Positions 46,492 through 53,819 of a DNA stretch of 62,448 nt are shown here, one piece after another. Position 1 is the stretch's first letter; every line of letters begins with the position of its first letter. A model generated the notes under the pieces. That model had not been told where the DNA came from and did not search any database. It saw only the letters and a program-made list of their open reading frames with translations. The stretch lies in contig JADCAS010000001.1 in the NCBI GenBank assembly GCA_020401865.1, positions 90,001 to 152,448 of the forward strand, in the 5' to 3' direction. Source of the stretch: Phenylobacterium sp. (lineage in GTDB: Bacteria > Pseudomonadota > Alphaproteobacteria > Caulobacterales > Caulobacteraceae). The translations under genes were made by a program, and so were the position numbers.

Positions 46492-47721
46492 TCACAACCC
46501 CAACACCGCCTTCGCCATGATATTCCGCTGGATCTCGTTCGTGCCCGCATAGATCGAGCCGGCGCGGTCGTTGAAGTACTTGGGCGCCGCGATCCAGGCG
46601 TGGGGCGGGCCGGCCAGGAAGCCGTCGGCGGGGGGCGCAAAGCCCGGGGTCGGGCCGCCGAGGGCGCCGCCGTGGGGCTGCCAGGGGGCGGCGTAGACGC
46701 CGGCGGCCTCGACGGACAGCTCGGTCAGGCGCTGGCTCAGCTCGGTGGAGACCGTCTTCATCAGCGAGCTTTCGGCCCCCGGCGCCTCGCCGTTGGACAG
46801 GCGCGACATGACCCGGAGCTCGATGGCCTCCAGGGCGGCGATGTCGATCCCGGCCTGGGCCAGGCGGGCGGCGTAGCCGGGCGCATCGATCAGGCGGCGG
46901 CCCTCCTCGTCCGGGGTGCGGGCGATCTCGGCCAGGCGCTCCAGCCGCACGCCCAGGCCCGGCGCGGCGGCCGAGCCGCCCCGCTCGAACTGCATGAGGT
47001 ACTTGGCGACGGTCCAGCCCTCGCCCACCCGGCCCACCACATTGGCCTTGGGCACGCGCACATTGGTGAAGAAGACGTCGTTCTGGATGTGCTCGCCCGA
47101 GAGCATGAGGATGGGCTTCACCTCGACGCCGGGCGTGGTCATGTCGATCAGCAGGAAGGTGATGCCCTGCTGGGGAATGGCCTCGCGGCTGGTCCGCACC
47201 AGGCAGAAGATCCAGTTCGCCTCATGGGCGTGGGTGGTCCACAGCTTGTGGCCGTTGCAGACGAAGTCGTCACCGTCCTCCACCGCGCTCATCTGCAGGG
47301 AGGCGAGGTCCGAGCCGGAGCCGGGCTCGGAATAGCCCTGGCACCAGAAGTGTTCACCCGACAGCATGGGCGGCAGGAAGCGGTCCTGCTGGGCCTTGGT
47401 CCCGTGGCCGATCAGCACGGGGCCGCACATGCCGATGCCCATGGGCGAGACGGGCGGGGCGCCGGCCAGGGCCGCCTCCCGCGCCCAGATGTAGCGCTGC
47501 ACCACCGACCAGCCGGCGCCGCCGAATTCGCGGGGCCAGGCCGGGGCGACCCAGCCGCGGGCGTGCAGCTTCTTCTGCCAGGCCATGCCGGTGGCGTGGT
47601 CGGCGTAGACGCTGGTCATGGCCCGCCCCTTGGCGCGCAGGTCCGGCGTCAGCTCGGCGTCAAGAAAGGCGAGGACCTCGTCCCGGAAGGCGCGGTCGGC
47701 GTCACTCCAGGCGAGGTCCAT
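46492..47721 (-). CDS. Acyl-CoA dehydrogenase family protein (complete)
   Basis: A 409-residue FAD enzyme. It begins MDLAWSDADRAFRDEVLAFL and contains the acyl-binding and flavin motifs CQGYSEPGSGSDLASLQMSA and GHKLWTTHAHEANWIFCLVR. The C-terminus NDRAGSIYAGTNEIQRNIMA is the signature shared with the three scars. The catalytic Glu typical of the family is not certain from sequence alone. The gene follows a thiolase by five bases, so it oxidises a catabolic acyl-CoA in one operon. It is the only intact copy among four in the window. Confidence 0.93.
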   Translation of the reverse strand: MDLAWSDADRAFRDEVLAFLDAELTPDLRAKGRAMTSVYADHATGMAWQKKLHARGWVAPAWPREFGGAGWSVVQRYIWAREAALAGAPPVSPMGIGMCGPVLIGHGTKAQQDRFLPPMLSGEHFWCQGYSEPGSGSDLASLQMSAVEDGDDFVCNGHKLWTTHAHEANWIFCLVRTSREAIPQQGITFLLIDMTTPGVEVKPILMLSGEHIQNDVFFTNVRVPKANVVGRVGEGWTVAKYLMQFERGGSAAAPGLGVRLERLAEIARTPDEEGRRLIDAPGYAARLAQAGIDIAALEAIELRVMSRLSNGEAPGAESSLMKTVSTELSQRLTELSVEAAGVYAAPWQPHGGALGGPTPGFAPPADGFLAGPPHAWIAAPKYFNDRAGSIYAGTNEIQRNIMAKAVLGL

Positions 47722-47726
47722 GGTCC

Positions 47727-48980
47727 TTACATCCGCTCGACGATGATGGCCGGGGCCATGCCGCCGGCGGCGCACATGGTGACCAGGCCGCGCTTGAGGT
47801 CGCGGCGCTCCAGCTCGTCGATGATGGTGCCGATCAGCATGGAGCCGGTGGCGCCGATCGGGTGGCCGAGGGCCATGGCGCCGCCGTTCACATTGACCTT
47901 CTCGCGGTCGAGCCTGAGGTCGCGGATGAACTTCTCGGCGACGACGGCGAAGGCCTCGTTGATCTCCCACAGGTCGATGTCGTCGACCGTCAGGCCGGCC
48001 TTCTTCAGCACCTTGTGGGCGGCCGGGACCGGGGCGTTCAGCATCAGGGTCGGGCTGTCGCCGACATTGGCCATGGCCACCACGCGGGCGCGGGGCTTCA
48101 GGCCGTTTTTGCGGGCGTAGTCCGGCGAGGCCAGCAGGACGGCGGCGGCGCCGTCGACCACCCCCGACGAGTTGCCGGCGTGGTGGACGTGGGTGATCTT
48201 CAGGTCCGGATAGACCCGCTGGATCAGGCCGGCCAGGGTGGTGCCGTCCTTGTCCATGGGCACGTTGGCCATGGCCTCGAAGGAGGCCTTCAGGGAGGCC
48301 AGGCCCTCGCGGGTGGTCTCGGGGCGGGGGAACTCCTCGTGGTCGAGGGCCACCGAGCCGTCCTCGTTCAGCACCGGCACCAGGGCGCGGTCGAAGCGGC
48401 CTTCCTTGATGGCCTGGGCGGCGCGCTGCTGGCTGACATAGGCCAGCTCGTCCAGGGCCTCGCGCGGGATGCTCTCAAGCGTGGCGATGGCGTCGGCGCA
48501 GACGCCCTGGTGCGACTGCGGGTGCAGCTTGCGCAGGGCGGGGTTGCCGGCGTCCATCAGGGCCGGGCCGTCGAAGAAGGCGGCGGCCTGCGGGGCGCTG
48601 GAGGCGGTGTAGGACATCATCTCCGTGCCGCCGGCGATGATCAGGTCCTCCATGCCCGACATGATCTGGGCGGCGGCCAGGTTCACCGTGGTGATGCCCG
48701 AGCCGCAAAAGCGGTCGAGGGTCATGCCGCTGGCCCGGACGTCGAAGCCGGCGGCCAGGGCGGCCATGCGGCCGAGGTCGTTGCCCTGCTTGCCGCGCTG
48801 GGAGGAGGTGCCCCAGATCACGTCATCGACTTCGGCGGTCTTGATGTCGTTGCGCTGGGCGATGCCCTTCAGGACGGTGGCCGCCAGGTGCTGGGGGTGG
48901 AAGTCGGCCAGGGCGCCCTTGCCCACCTTGCCGATGCCCCGCGGCGTGCGCGCCGCGTCGATGATCCAGGCCTCACCCAT
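47727..48980 (-). CDS. Acetyl-CoA C-acyltransferase (thiolase)
   Basis: A 417-residue thiolase starting MGEAWIIDAARTPRGIGKVG. The nucleophilic Cys is in LDRFCGSGITTVNLAAAQIM, the catalytic His in NGGAMALGHPIGATGSMLIG, and the second Cys in LVTMCAAGGMAPAIIVERM. It performs the last thiolytic step of beta-oxidation-like degradation. ATG at 48980 is well supported; the frame upstream is antisense to the DUF3297 gene. It is the first gene of the thiolase-dehydrogenase operon. Confidence 0.95.
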   Translation of the reverse strand: MGEAWIIDAARTPRGIGKVGKGALADFHPQHLAATVLKGIAQRNDIKTAEVDDVIWGTSSQRGKQGNDLGRMAALAAGFDVRASGMTLDRFCGSGITTVNLAAAQIMSGMEDLIIAGGTEMMSYTASSAPQAAAFFDGPALMDAGNPALRKLHPQSHQGVCADAIATLESIPREALDELAYVSQQRAAQAIKEGRFDRALVPVLNEDGSVALDHEEFPRPETTREGLASLKASFEAMANVPMDKDGTTLAGLIQRVYPDLKITHVHHAGNSSGVVDGAAAVLLASPDYARKNGLKPRARVVAMANVGDSPTLMLNAPVPAAHKVLKKAGLTVDDIDLWEINEAFAVVAEKFIRDLRLDREKVNVNGGAMALGHPIGATGSMLIGTIIDELERRDLKRGLVTMCAAGGMAPAIIVERM

Positions 48981-49107
48981 CTTGCGTCTCCCGTTCGTGT
49001 GCGCCGTCCTGCGGCGATGAGGAAACATCTTGCGCGCCGGACGCAGCGTCAGGGAAGCCCTTTTCGTCGGGATTGCCTGCCGGCCCGGGGGCGCTAGAAC
49101 AGGTCCC

Positions 49108-49359
49108 ATGACCGAAGCGACCCCAACCGACACCCCGCCCGACCGCCTCTGCGTCGATCCCGACAGCCCCTGGCACGACGCCGGCGTCCTGGCCCGCGGG
49201 GTCGGGGTGCGCTTCAAGGGGGTCGAGAAGACCAATGTCGAGGAGTACTGCATCTCCGAGGGCTGGGTGCGCCTGGCCGTCGGCAAGACGGTGGACCGCC
49301 ATGGCAAGCAGATGACCATGCTGCTCAAGGGGCCGGTCGAAGCCTGGTTCGAGAGCTGA
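49108..49359 (+). CDS. DUF3297 family protein
   Basis: An 83-residue protein beginning MTEATPTDTPPDRLCVDPDS, with the family block VLARGVGVRFKGVEKTNVEE, YCISEGWVRLAVGKTVDRHG and a C-terminal LLKGPVEAWFES. It is a short glutathione-peroxidase-unrelated domain of unknown function, frequent in proteobacteria. It lies divergent from the thiolase operon and five bases upstream of the M28-like gene. Confidence 0.92.
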   Translation: MTEATPTDTPPDRLCVDPDSPWHDAGVLARGVGVRFKGVEKTNVEEYCISEGWVRLAVGKTVDRHGKQMTMLLKGPVEAWFES

Positions 49360-49363
49360 CGCG

Positions 49364-50653
49364 GTGACGAAAGGCGTCCCTGATCCCACCCGCCGGGGCG
49401 TGGTCGCCGGGGCGGCGGCCGCGCCGCTGGCGGCGGGGCCGGCCCTGTCGCAGGACCTGATCTCCATCCGCACCGACCTCGAGACCTGGGTCGCCATGGG
49501 CGACAAGGCGTCGGGGGGACCGGGCGATAGGGACTCGGGCGCCTGGATGGAGAGCCGGCTGAAGCGGTTCGGATACCGGACGCAGAGGCAGGTCTTCGAA
49601 GCGCCCTCCGACCGTCTTGGCAGCGTCGCCCTGACGCTGGGGAATGCGTCTGTGCAGGGGGTGGCCCAGGGGCCCGCCAGGGTCACGGGACCGGGGGGGG
49701 TGACCGGGGGGTTGACGCTAGGGCGCCCCACCGCCCCAGCGCGTGGCGCGCTGGTCGTGGTCGACCTGCCGGCGAGACGCTGGTCGAGCGTCCGGCAGCC
49801 TGAACTCCGCACCCTCGCCGACGAGGTCCGAGCCTCCGGCGCCGCCGGCCTCATCCTCGTCACGAACGGCCCGACCGGCGAGGCCATCGCCCTGAACGCC
49901 CCCGCCGGGGCGCCGCCCTTCGGCGTGCCGACCCTGGTCCTCGCCCCGAAGGACGCCGGGCCGGTCCTGGCCGCCGCCCGGGAGGGCCAGACGGCGCGGC
50001 TGGTCATCGACGGCGAGGCCGGCCAGCGCCCCGCCTTCAACCTCATCGGGCGGATCGACCGCGGCAAGGGCAGGACGGTGGTCCTGTCCACCCCGCGCTC
50101 GGGCTGGTTCACCTGCGCCGGCGAGCGCGGGCCAGGCGTCGCCCTCTGGCTGGCCCTGCTGCCCTGGATGGCCAAGCGCCTGAAAAATCACGATATCGTC
50201 GTCATCACCGCCAGCGGGCACGAGTACGAGAACCTGGGCGCCGAGGCCTTCCTGCACCGGGAGGCGCCCGCACCGGAGCGGACGGCCCTCTGGGTCCACC
50301 TGGGCGCCGGGATCGCCGCCCGGGACTGGGCCGAGACGCCACAGGGCCTTGAGCCCCTGGACCGCCCCGACCCGGCCCGGGTGCTGATGGGTTCGGCCCA
50401 TCTCGTTGAGATCCTGAAGGAAAGCTTCGCGGGCGAGGCCGGGCTGGAAGCCCCCCTCCCCGCCGGGCCCGCCGCCGCGGGCGAGCTGGCCGAGATCCTG
50501 AAGGCCGGCTACCCCGCCGCCTTCGGCGTGTTCGGGGCCCACCGCTTCCACCACACGATCCTGGACGACGCCCGCTGCCTGGACCCCGCCTTGGTGGAGC
50601 GCCTCCTCCCCCGCTTCCAGGCCGCCATACTGAAGGCCCTCGGCGAGGCCTGA
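49364..50653 (+). CDS. Secreted PA-domain/M28-like protein, apparently non-catalytic
   Basis: A 429-residue protein from GTG at 49364. A twin-arginine-like leader (TRRGVVAGAAAAPLAAGPAL, with a short signal ending SQ) is followed by a PA-domain-like stretch (ARGALVVVDLPARRW, AAGLILVTNG). The C-terminal half resembles M28 aminopeptidases, with VITASGHEYENLGAEAF. Where M28 enzymes have the metal His-x-Asp (AHYD), this one reads VVLSTPRSGWF, so the zinc site seems lost. A late GAHRFHHTILDD segment retains some ligands. It may bind rather than cleave peptides. Confidence 0.72.
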   Translation: MTKGVPDPTRRGVVAGAAAAPLAAGPALSQDLISIRTDLETWVAMGDKASGGPGDRDSGAWMESRLKRFGYRTQRQVFEAPSDRLGSVALTLGNASVQGVAQGPARVTGPGGVTGGLTLGRPTAPARGALVVVDLPARRWSSVRQPELRTLADEVRASGAAGLILVTNGPTGEAIALNAPAGAPPFGVPTLVLAPKDAGPVLAAAREGQTARLVIDGEAGQRPAFNLIGRIDRGKGRTVVLSTPRSGWFTCAGERGPGVALWLALLPWMAKRLKNHDIVVITASGHEYENLGAEAFLHREAPAPERTALWVHLGAGIAARDWAETPQGLEPLDRPDPARVLMGSAHLVEILKESFAGEAGLEAPLPAGPAAAGELAEILKAGYPAAFGVFGAHRFHHTILDDARCLDPALVERLLPRFQAAILKALGEA

Positions 50654-50730
50654 CTTCCCCTTGCCTGACCTTAGGTGAGCACGCATCAATTGGAGGCGAG
50701 ACAGAGGGGCCCGGCCCCCAGGGAGGACGC

Positions 50731-51591
50731 ATGACCTACGAGACCCTGCTCTGGGAACAGGACGGCCCCGTCCTGACCCTGACCCTCAACCGCCCTGACA
50801 AGCTGAACGCCTACACGGCCACCATGGGCCTGGAGATCGAGGACGCCTTCGTGCGCGCCGACGAGGACGACAGCGTGCGGGTGATCATCGTCACCGGCGC
50901 CGGCCGGGCCTTCTGCGCCGGAGCGGACATCTCCTCGGGCGCAGGTGCCTTCGATTCCAAGGCCGAGGGCTCGGTGGCCTTCGGCGATTCCGGGACGACG
51001 GCGCGGCGGCGCTCGGGCGGCGGCTTCGTCGGCGCCATCTTCAACTGCCGCAAGCCCATCATCGCCGCCCTGAACGGCGCGGCGGTGGGGGTGGGCGCGA
51101 CCCTGACCCTGCCCATGGACATCCGCATCGCGGCCAGGGGCGCCCGGATCGGCTTCGTCTTCGCCCGGCGGGGCCTCGTGCCCGAGGCCGGCAGCGCCTG
51201 GTTCCTGCCCCGGCTGGTGGGCCTGCCCACCGCCCTGCGCTGGTGCCTCTCCGGCGCCCTGATCCCCGCCGAGGAGGCCAGGGCCGGCGGCCTGGTCGCC
51301 GAGGTGGTGGAGCCCGAGGCCCTGATGGACCGCGCCCGGGAGATGGCCCGGGAGATCGCCGAGAACACCGCCCCGGTCGCTGTCGCCCTGACCCGCCAGA
51401 TGCTGTGGCGCTTCAGCGGCGAGCCCGACCCCTGGGGCGCCCTGAAGGTGGACGGCGCCATGGCCATGACCCTGGGCGCCGGCCCCGACGTGCGCGAGGG
51501 CGTCGCCGCCTTCCTGGAAAAGCGCGCGCCCGACTTCCCCGGCAAGGTCTCCACCGACATGCCGCCGCAGTATCCCTGGTGGAAGGACTGA
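50731..51591 (+). CDS. Enoyl-CoA hydratase/isomerase (crotonase) family protein
   Basis: A 286-residue crotonase. Oxyanion-hole loops are AFCAGADISSG and AAVGVGATLTLPMDIRIA; the expected first catalytic Glu of hydratases is replaced by Thr in VGATLT, while the second Glu is kept in RRGLVPEAGSAWF. A long insertion (GAGAFDSKAEGSVAFGDSGT) lies before the second loop. This pattern is typical of isomerase or other crotonase subtypes rather than strict hydratases. It is followed after seven bases by the P450 gene on the same strand, forming a catabolic pair. Confidence 0.9.
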   Translation: MTYETLLWEQDGPVLTLTLNRPDKLNAYTATMGLEIEDAFVRADEDDSVRVIIVTGAGRAFCAGADISSGAGAFDSKAEGSVAFGDSGTTARRRSGGGFVGAIFNCRKPIIAALNGAAVGVGATLTLPMDIRIAARGARIGFVFARRGLVPEAGSAWFLPRLVGLPTALRWCLSGALIPAEEARAGGLVAEVVEPEALMDRAREMAREIAENTAPVAVALTRQMLWRFSGEPDPWGALKVDGAMAMTLGAGPDVREGVAAFLEKRAPDFPGKVSTDMPPQYPWWKD

Positions 51592-51598
51592 CCCCGCC

Positions 51599-52810
51599 AT
51601 GAAGATCGACCTCCTCAGCCCCGCCAGCTTCGCCGCCGGCCATCCCCTCGCCCAGTACGACTGGCTGCGGGAGAACGACCCCGTCCACTGGCACGAGGAG
51701 CCGGGCGGCCGGGGCTTCTGGGCGGTCACCCGTTACGCGGACGTGCGCGCCGTGGACCGGGGGTTCGAGACCTATTCCTCCGAGCCGACCATCATGATCC
51801 CCGACCCGGCGGAGGAGTCGGCGGCCTTCGGGCCCTACAAGATGATGCTGATGATGGACCCGCCGGACCACACCGGCTTTCGCAAGCTCATCCGCTCGGA
51901 GTTCACCCTGCCGACGGCGAAGATGCGCGAGGCGCGGATCCAGGCCCTGGCCCGGCAGATCGTCGATGCGGTGATCGAGAAGGGCGAGTGCGACTTCGTG
52001 GCCGAGGTGGCGGGTGAGATGCCCTCCTACGTCATCGCCGAGCTGCTGGGCCTGCCCCTGGACGACGGGCGCGAGCTCTACAAGCTGACCGAGGTGATCC
52101 ACACCGCCCCCGAGGCCCAGGCCCCCGGCGCCGGCGCCCAGGCGGTGATGAAGATGTTCGAGTACGGCTCGAAGCTGATGGCCGAGAAGCGCGCCCGCCC
52201 CGGCGACGACCTGGCCTCGCGCCTGCTGGCCTGCGAGGTCGATGGCCGGCGGCTGGAGGACATGGAGTTCCTGCTCTTCTTCCTCCTGCTGATCGACGCC
52301 GGCGGCGACACCACCCGCAACCTGCTGGCCAGCGGCCTCAACGCCATGCTGGACCATCCCGAGCAGCTGGCCTGGCTGAAGGCCGACCTGCCCGGCCGCC
52401 TGCCCGCCGCCCGGGAGGAGCTGCTGCGCTGGACCACCCCGGTGATCTACATGCGGCGCACGGCGAAGGCCGACGCCGAGCTGGGCGGCAAGACGATCCG
52501 CAAGGGCGACAAGGTGGTCATGTACTTCGGCTCGGCCAACCGCGACCCGGGCCAGTTCGACCGCGCGGGCCAGCTGGACCTGGCCCGGGCCCGGAACGAA
52601 CACATCGCCTTCGGCAACGGCCCCCACGTGTGCCTCGGCCAGCACATCGCCCGCATCGAGATCGACGCCATGCTGGTGGAGGTGCTCTCGCGAATGGAAG
52701 AGGTGGAGCGCCTCACCCCGCCCGAATGGCTGGCCAGCAACTTCATCTCGGGGCCCCGGACCATGCCGGTGAGGTTCAGGGCGGGGCAAAGGTTGGGGGT
52801 GCACCCGTAG
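51599..52810 (+). CDS. Cytochrome P450
   Basis: A 403-residue bacterial class I P450. It has the I-helix oxygen-activation motif LLIDAGGDTTRN (about 231-241), the K-helix ExxR in EELLRW (about 273-278), and the haem loop FGNGPHVCLGQH with Cys about 345. The ferredoxin and reductase partners are not in the window. It is preceded by the crotonase gene. The reading frame ends inside tRNA-Arg, using that gene's bases 8-10 as the stop (52808-52810), so the last residues, VHP, are read from tRNA sequence. It would hydroxylate a lipid or terpenoid-like substrate. Confidence 0.94.
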   Translation: MKIDLLSPASFAAGHPLAQYDWLRENDPVHWHEEPGGRGFWAVTRYADVRAVDRGFETYSSEPTIMIPDPAEESAAFGPYKMMLMMDPPDHTGFRKLIRSEFTLPTAKMREARIQALARQIVDAVIEKGECDFVAEVAGEMPSYVIAELLGLPLDDGRELYKLTEVIHTAPEAQAPGAGAQAVMKMFEYGSKLMAEKRARPGDDLASRLLACEVDGRRLEDMEFLLFFLLLIDAGGDTTRNLLASGLNAMLDHPEQLAWLKADLPGRLPAAREELLRWTTPVIYMRRTAKADAELGGKTIRKGDKVVMYFGSANRDPGQFDRAGQLDLARARNEHIAFGNGPHVCLGQHIARIEIDAMLVEVLSRMEEVERLTPPEWLASNFISGPRTMPVRFRAGQRLGVHP

Positions 52811-52877
52811 CTCAGCTGGATAGAGCGTTGCCCTCCGAAGGCAAAGGTCACACGTTCGAATCGTGTCGGGTGCGCCA
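52801..52877 (+). tRNA. tRNA-Arg (anticodon CCG)
   Basis: The acceptor GCACCCG (52801-52807) pairs with CGGGTGC (52867-52873), followed by G and an encoded CCA. The anticodon stem TTGCC/GGCAA encloses CTCCGAA, giving anticodon CCG. The T-loop is TTCGAAT. The gene overlaps the 3' end of the P450 frame by ten bases and lies directly beside the defence island, a common integration site for genomic islands. Confidence 0.96.
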
Positions 52878-53009
52878 ATCTTTTCAGTTGCTTACGGCAA
52901 CTGACGAAAGTGCAGCGGTCGGCTGGGCAGCACCGGGGCAGCACGTCGCGCTTTTTCACAGCCGAATTGTTCTGCCGACGGCCCGCCGGTGGACCGGCTC
53001 AATCAGCCA
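52878..53009. other. Island edge beside tRNA-Arg
   Basis: These 132 bases hold no gene. There is a small hairpin, AGTTGC-TTACG-GCAACT (52887-52903), and a tandem pair of GGGCAGCAC (52925-52933 and 52936-52944, 11-base period). The latter resembles arm-type sites of tyrosine recombinases at island ends. No copy of the tRNA 3' end was found at the other island border, and no integrase gene remains. Confidence 0.45.
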
Positions 53010-53819
53010 TCACGCAGCCTGTAGAACACTCATTACACGAGGGTCGCCTGTGGCGAGGATGCATGCGCGGGCGACCGAAGAGAACTCCTCAGCCTCGCCA
53101 ATCATAGTGACGAGCTTGCCCATGGCATTCTTGAAGCTCGACTTCGCAATGACGTTTGCCTTGTCCTGGTGATAAAGGGCCAACTCGTTGAGATACTCTT
53201 CTATAGCCGCCCAACAATTGGCCCAAACTGCCTTCCGCTTCGCGGATAGGGGACCAAAGGTAAGGTTCATACGCTCGATCGAGTACTCAACGCGCTGAAC
53301 CTCCCAATCATCGGTCACGCCAGGGGCGACGATTGCGTCGCCCTCAACGTTGAATGACAACAACGAGGCGTCATGACTGTCCATCGGATCGAGCAGCATC
53401 GCATCCTCGAAGCGCAGATCGCCACCAGGTCCCGCTCGCGCAGACCCATCTCTAAGGGGAAAGAAGATTCCCTTCTTCGAGTTTCCAACGCTTCCGCAAA
53501 CTCGAAAGTTGGTCCACTCAAACGCAAGCCACCAGTACGCATCATGCACCGTGCCATCTAGGTCCTTGGCACCCTTCTTCGGCCGGAAATGTTCGACGTG
53601 GAAGTGGCTGAAGCCGTCCTTTGCCTCGGAGAACCAACATTTCTGATGGGACAGCTCTAGCAGCCATTTCTTCAGGTCTCCCCAAAGCTTAGCGTTGTCG
53701 TCAATAACCTTGTCCCTTTCCGCCTTGTCCGCGGCCTTGTCCAACTTGTCGAGAAGCTTCGCCGCTTTCTCTAGCCACGCCTCGTCGGGCTGGGTTCCCT
53801 TCGTCCGGATCTGCCTCAC
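53010..53819 (-). CDS. HNH endonuclease, PtuB-like
   Basis: A 269-residue protein from GTG at 53819, which overlaps the stop of the upstream ATPase gene by four bases (GTGA). The HNH-like core is HQKCWFSEAKDGFSHFHVEH followed by FRPKKG. The Cys-x-x-Cys pair typical of this family appears as Cys-x-x-Ser, so one zinc-type ligand may be missing; the His of VEHFRPK is retained. A helical C-terminal half follows, including WANCWAAIEEYLNELALY. In Septu defence, PtuA ATPase controls a PtuB HNH nuclease; here the pair sits downstream of type I restriction genes. Confidence 0.8.
   Translation of the reverse strand: MRQIRTKGTQPDEAWLEKAAKLLDKLDKAADKAERDKVIDDNAKLWGDLKKWLLELSHQKCWFSEAKDGFSHFHVEHFRPKKGAKDLDGTVHDAYWWLAFEWTNFRVCGSVGNSKKGIFFPLRDGSARAGPGGDLRFEDAMLLDPMDSHDASLLSFNVEGDAIVAPGVTDDWEVQRVEYSIERMNLTFGPLSAKRKAVWANCWAAIEEYLNELALYHQDKANVIAKSSFKNAMGKLVTMIGEAEEFSSVARACILATGDPRVMSVLQAA

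Noticed and set aside
52447..52959. Leftward open frame reading through tRNA-Arg
   Set aside because: It is the well-known type of spurious ORF produced by tRNA sequence and overlaps the P450 gene.
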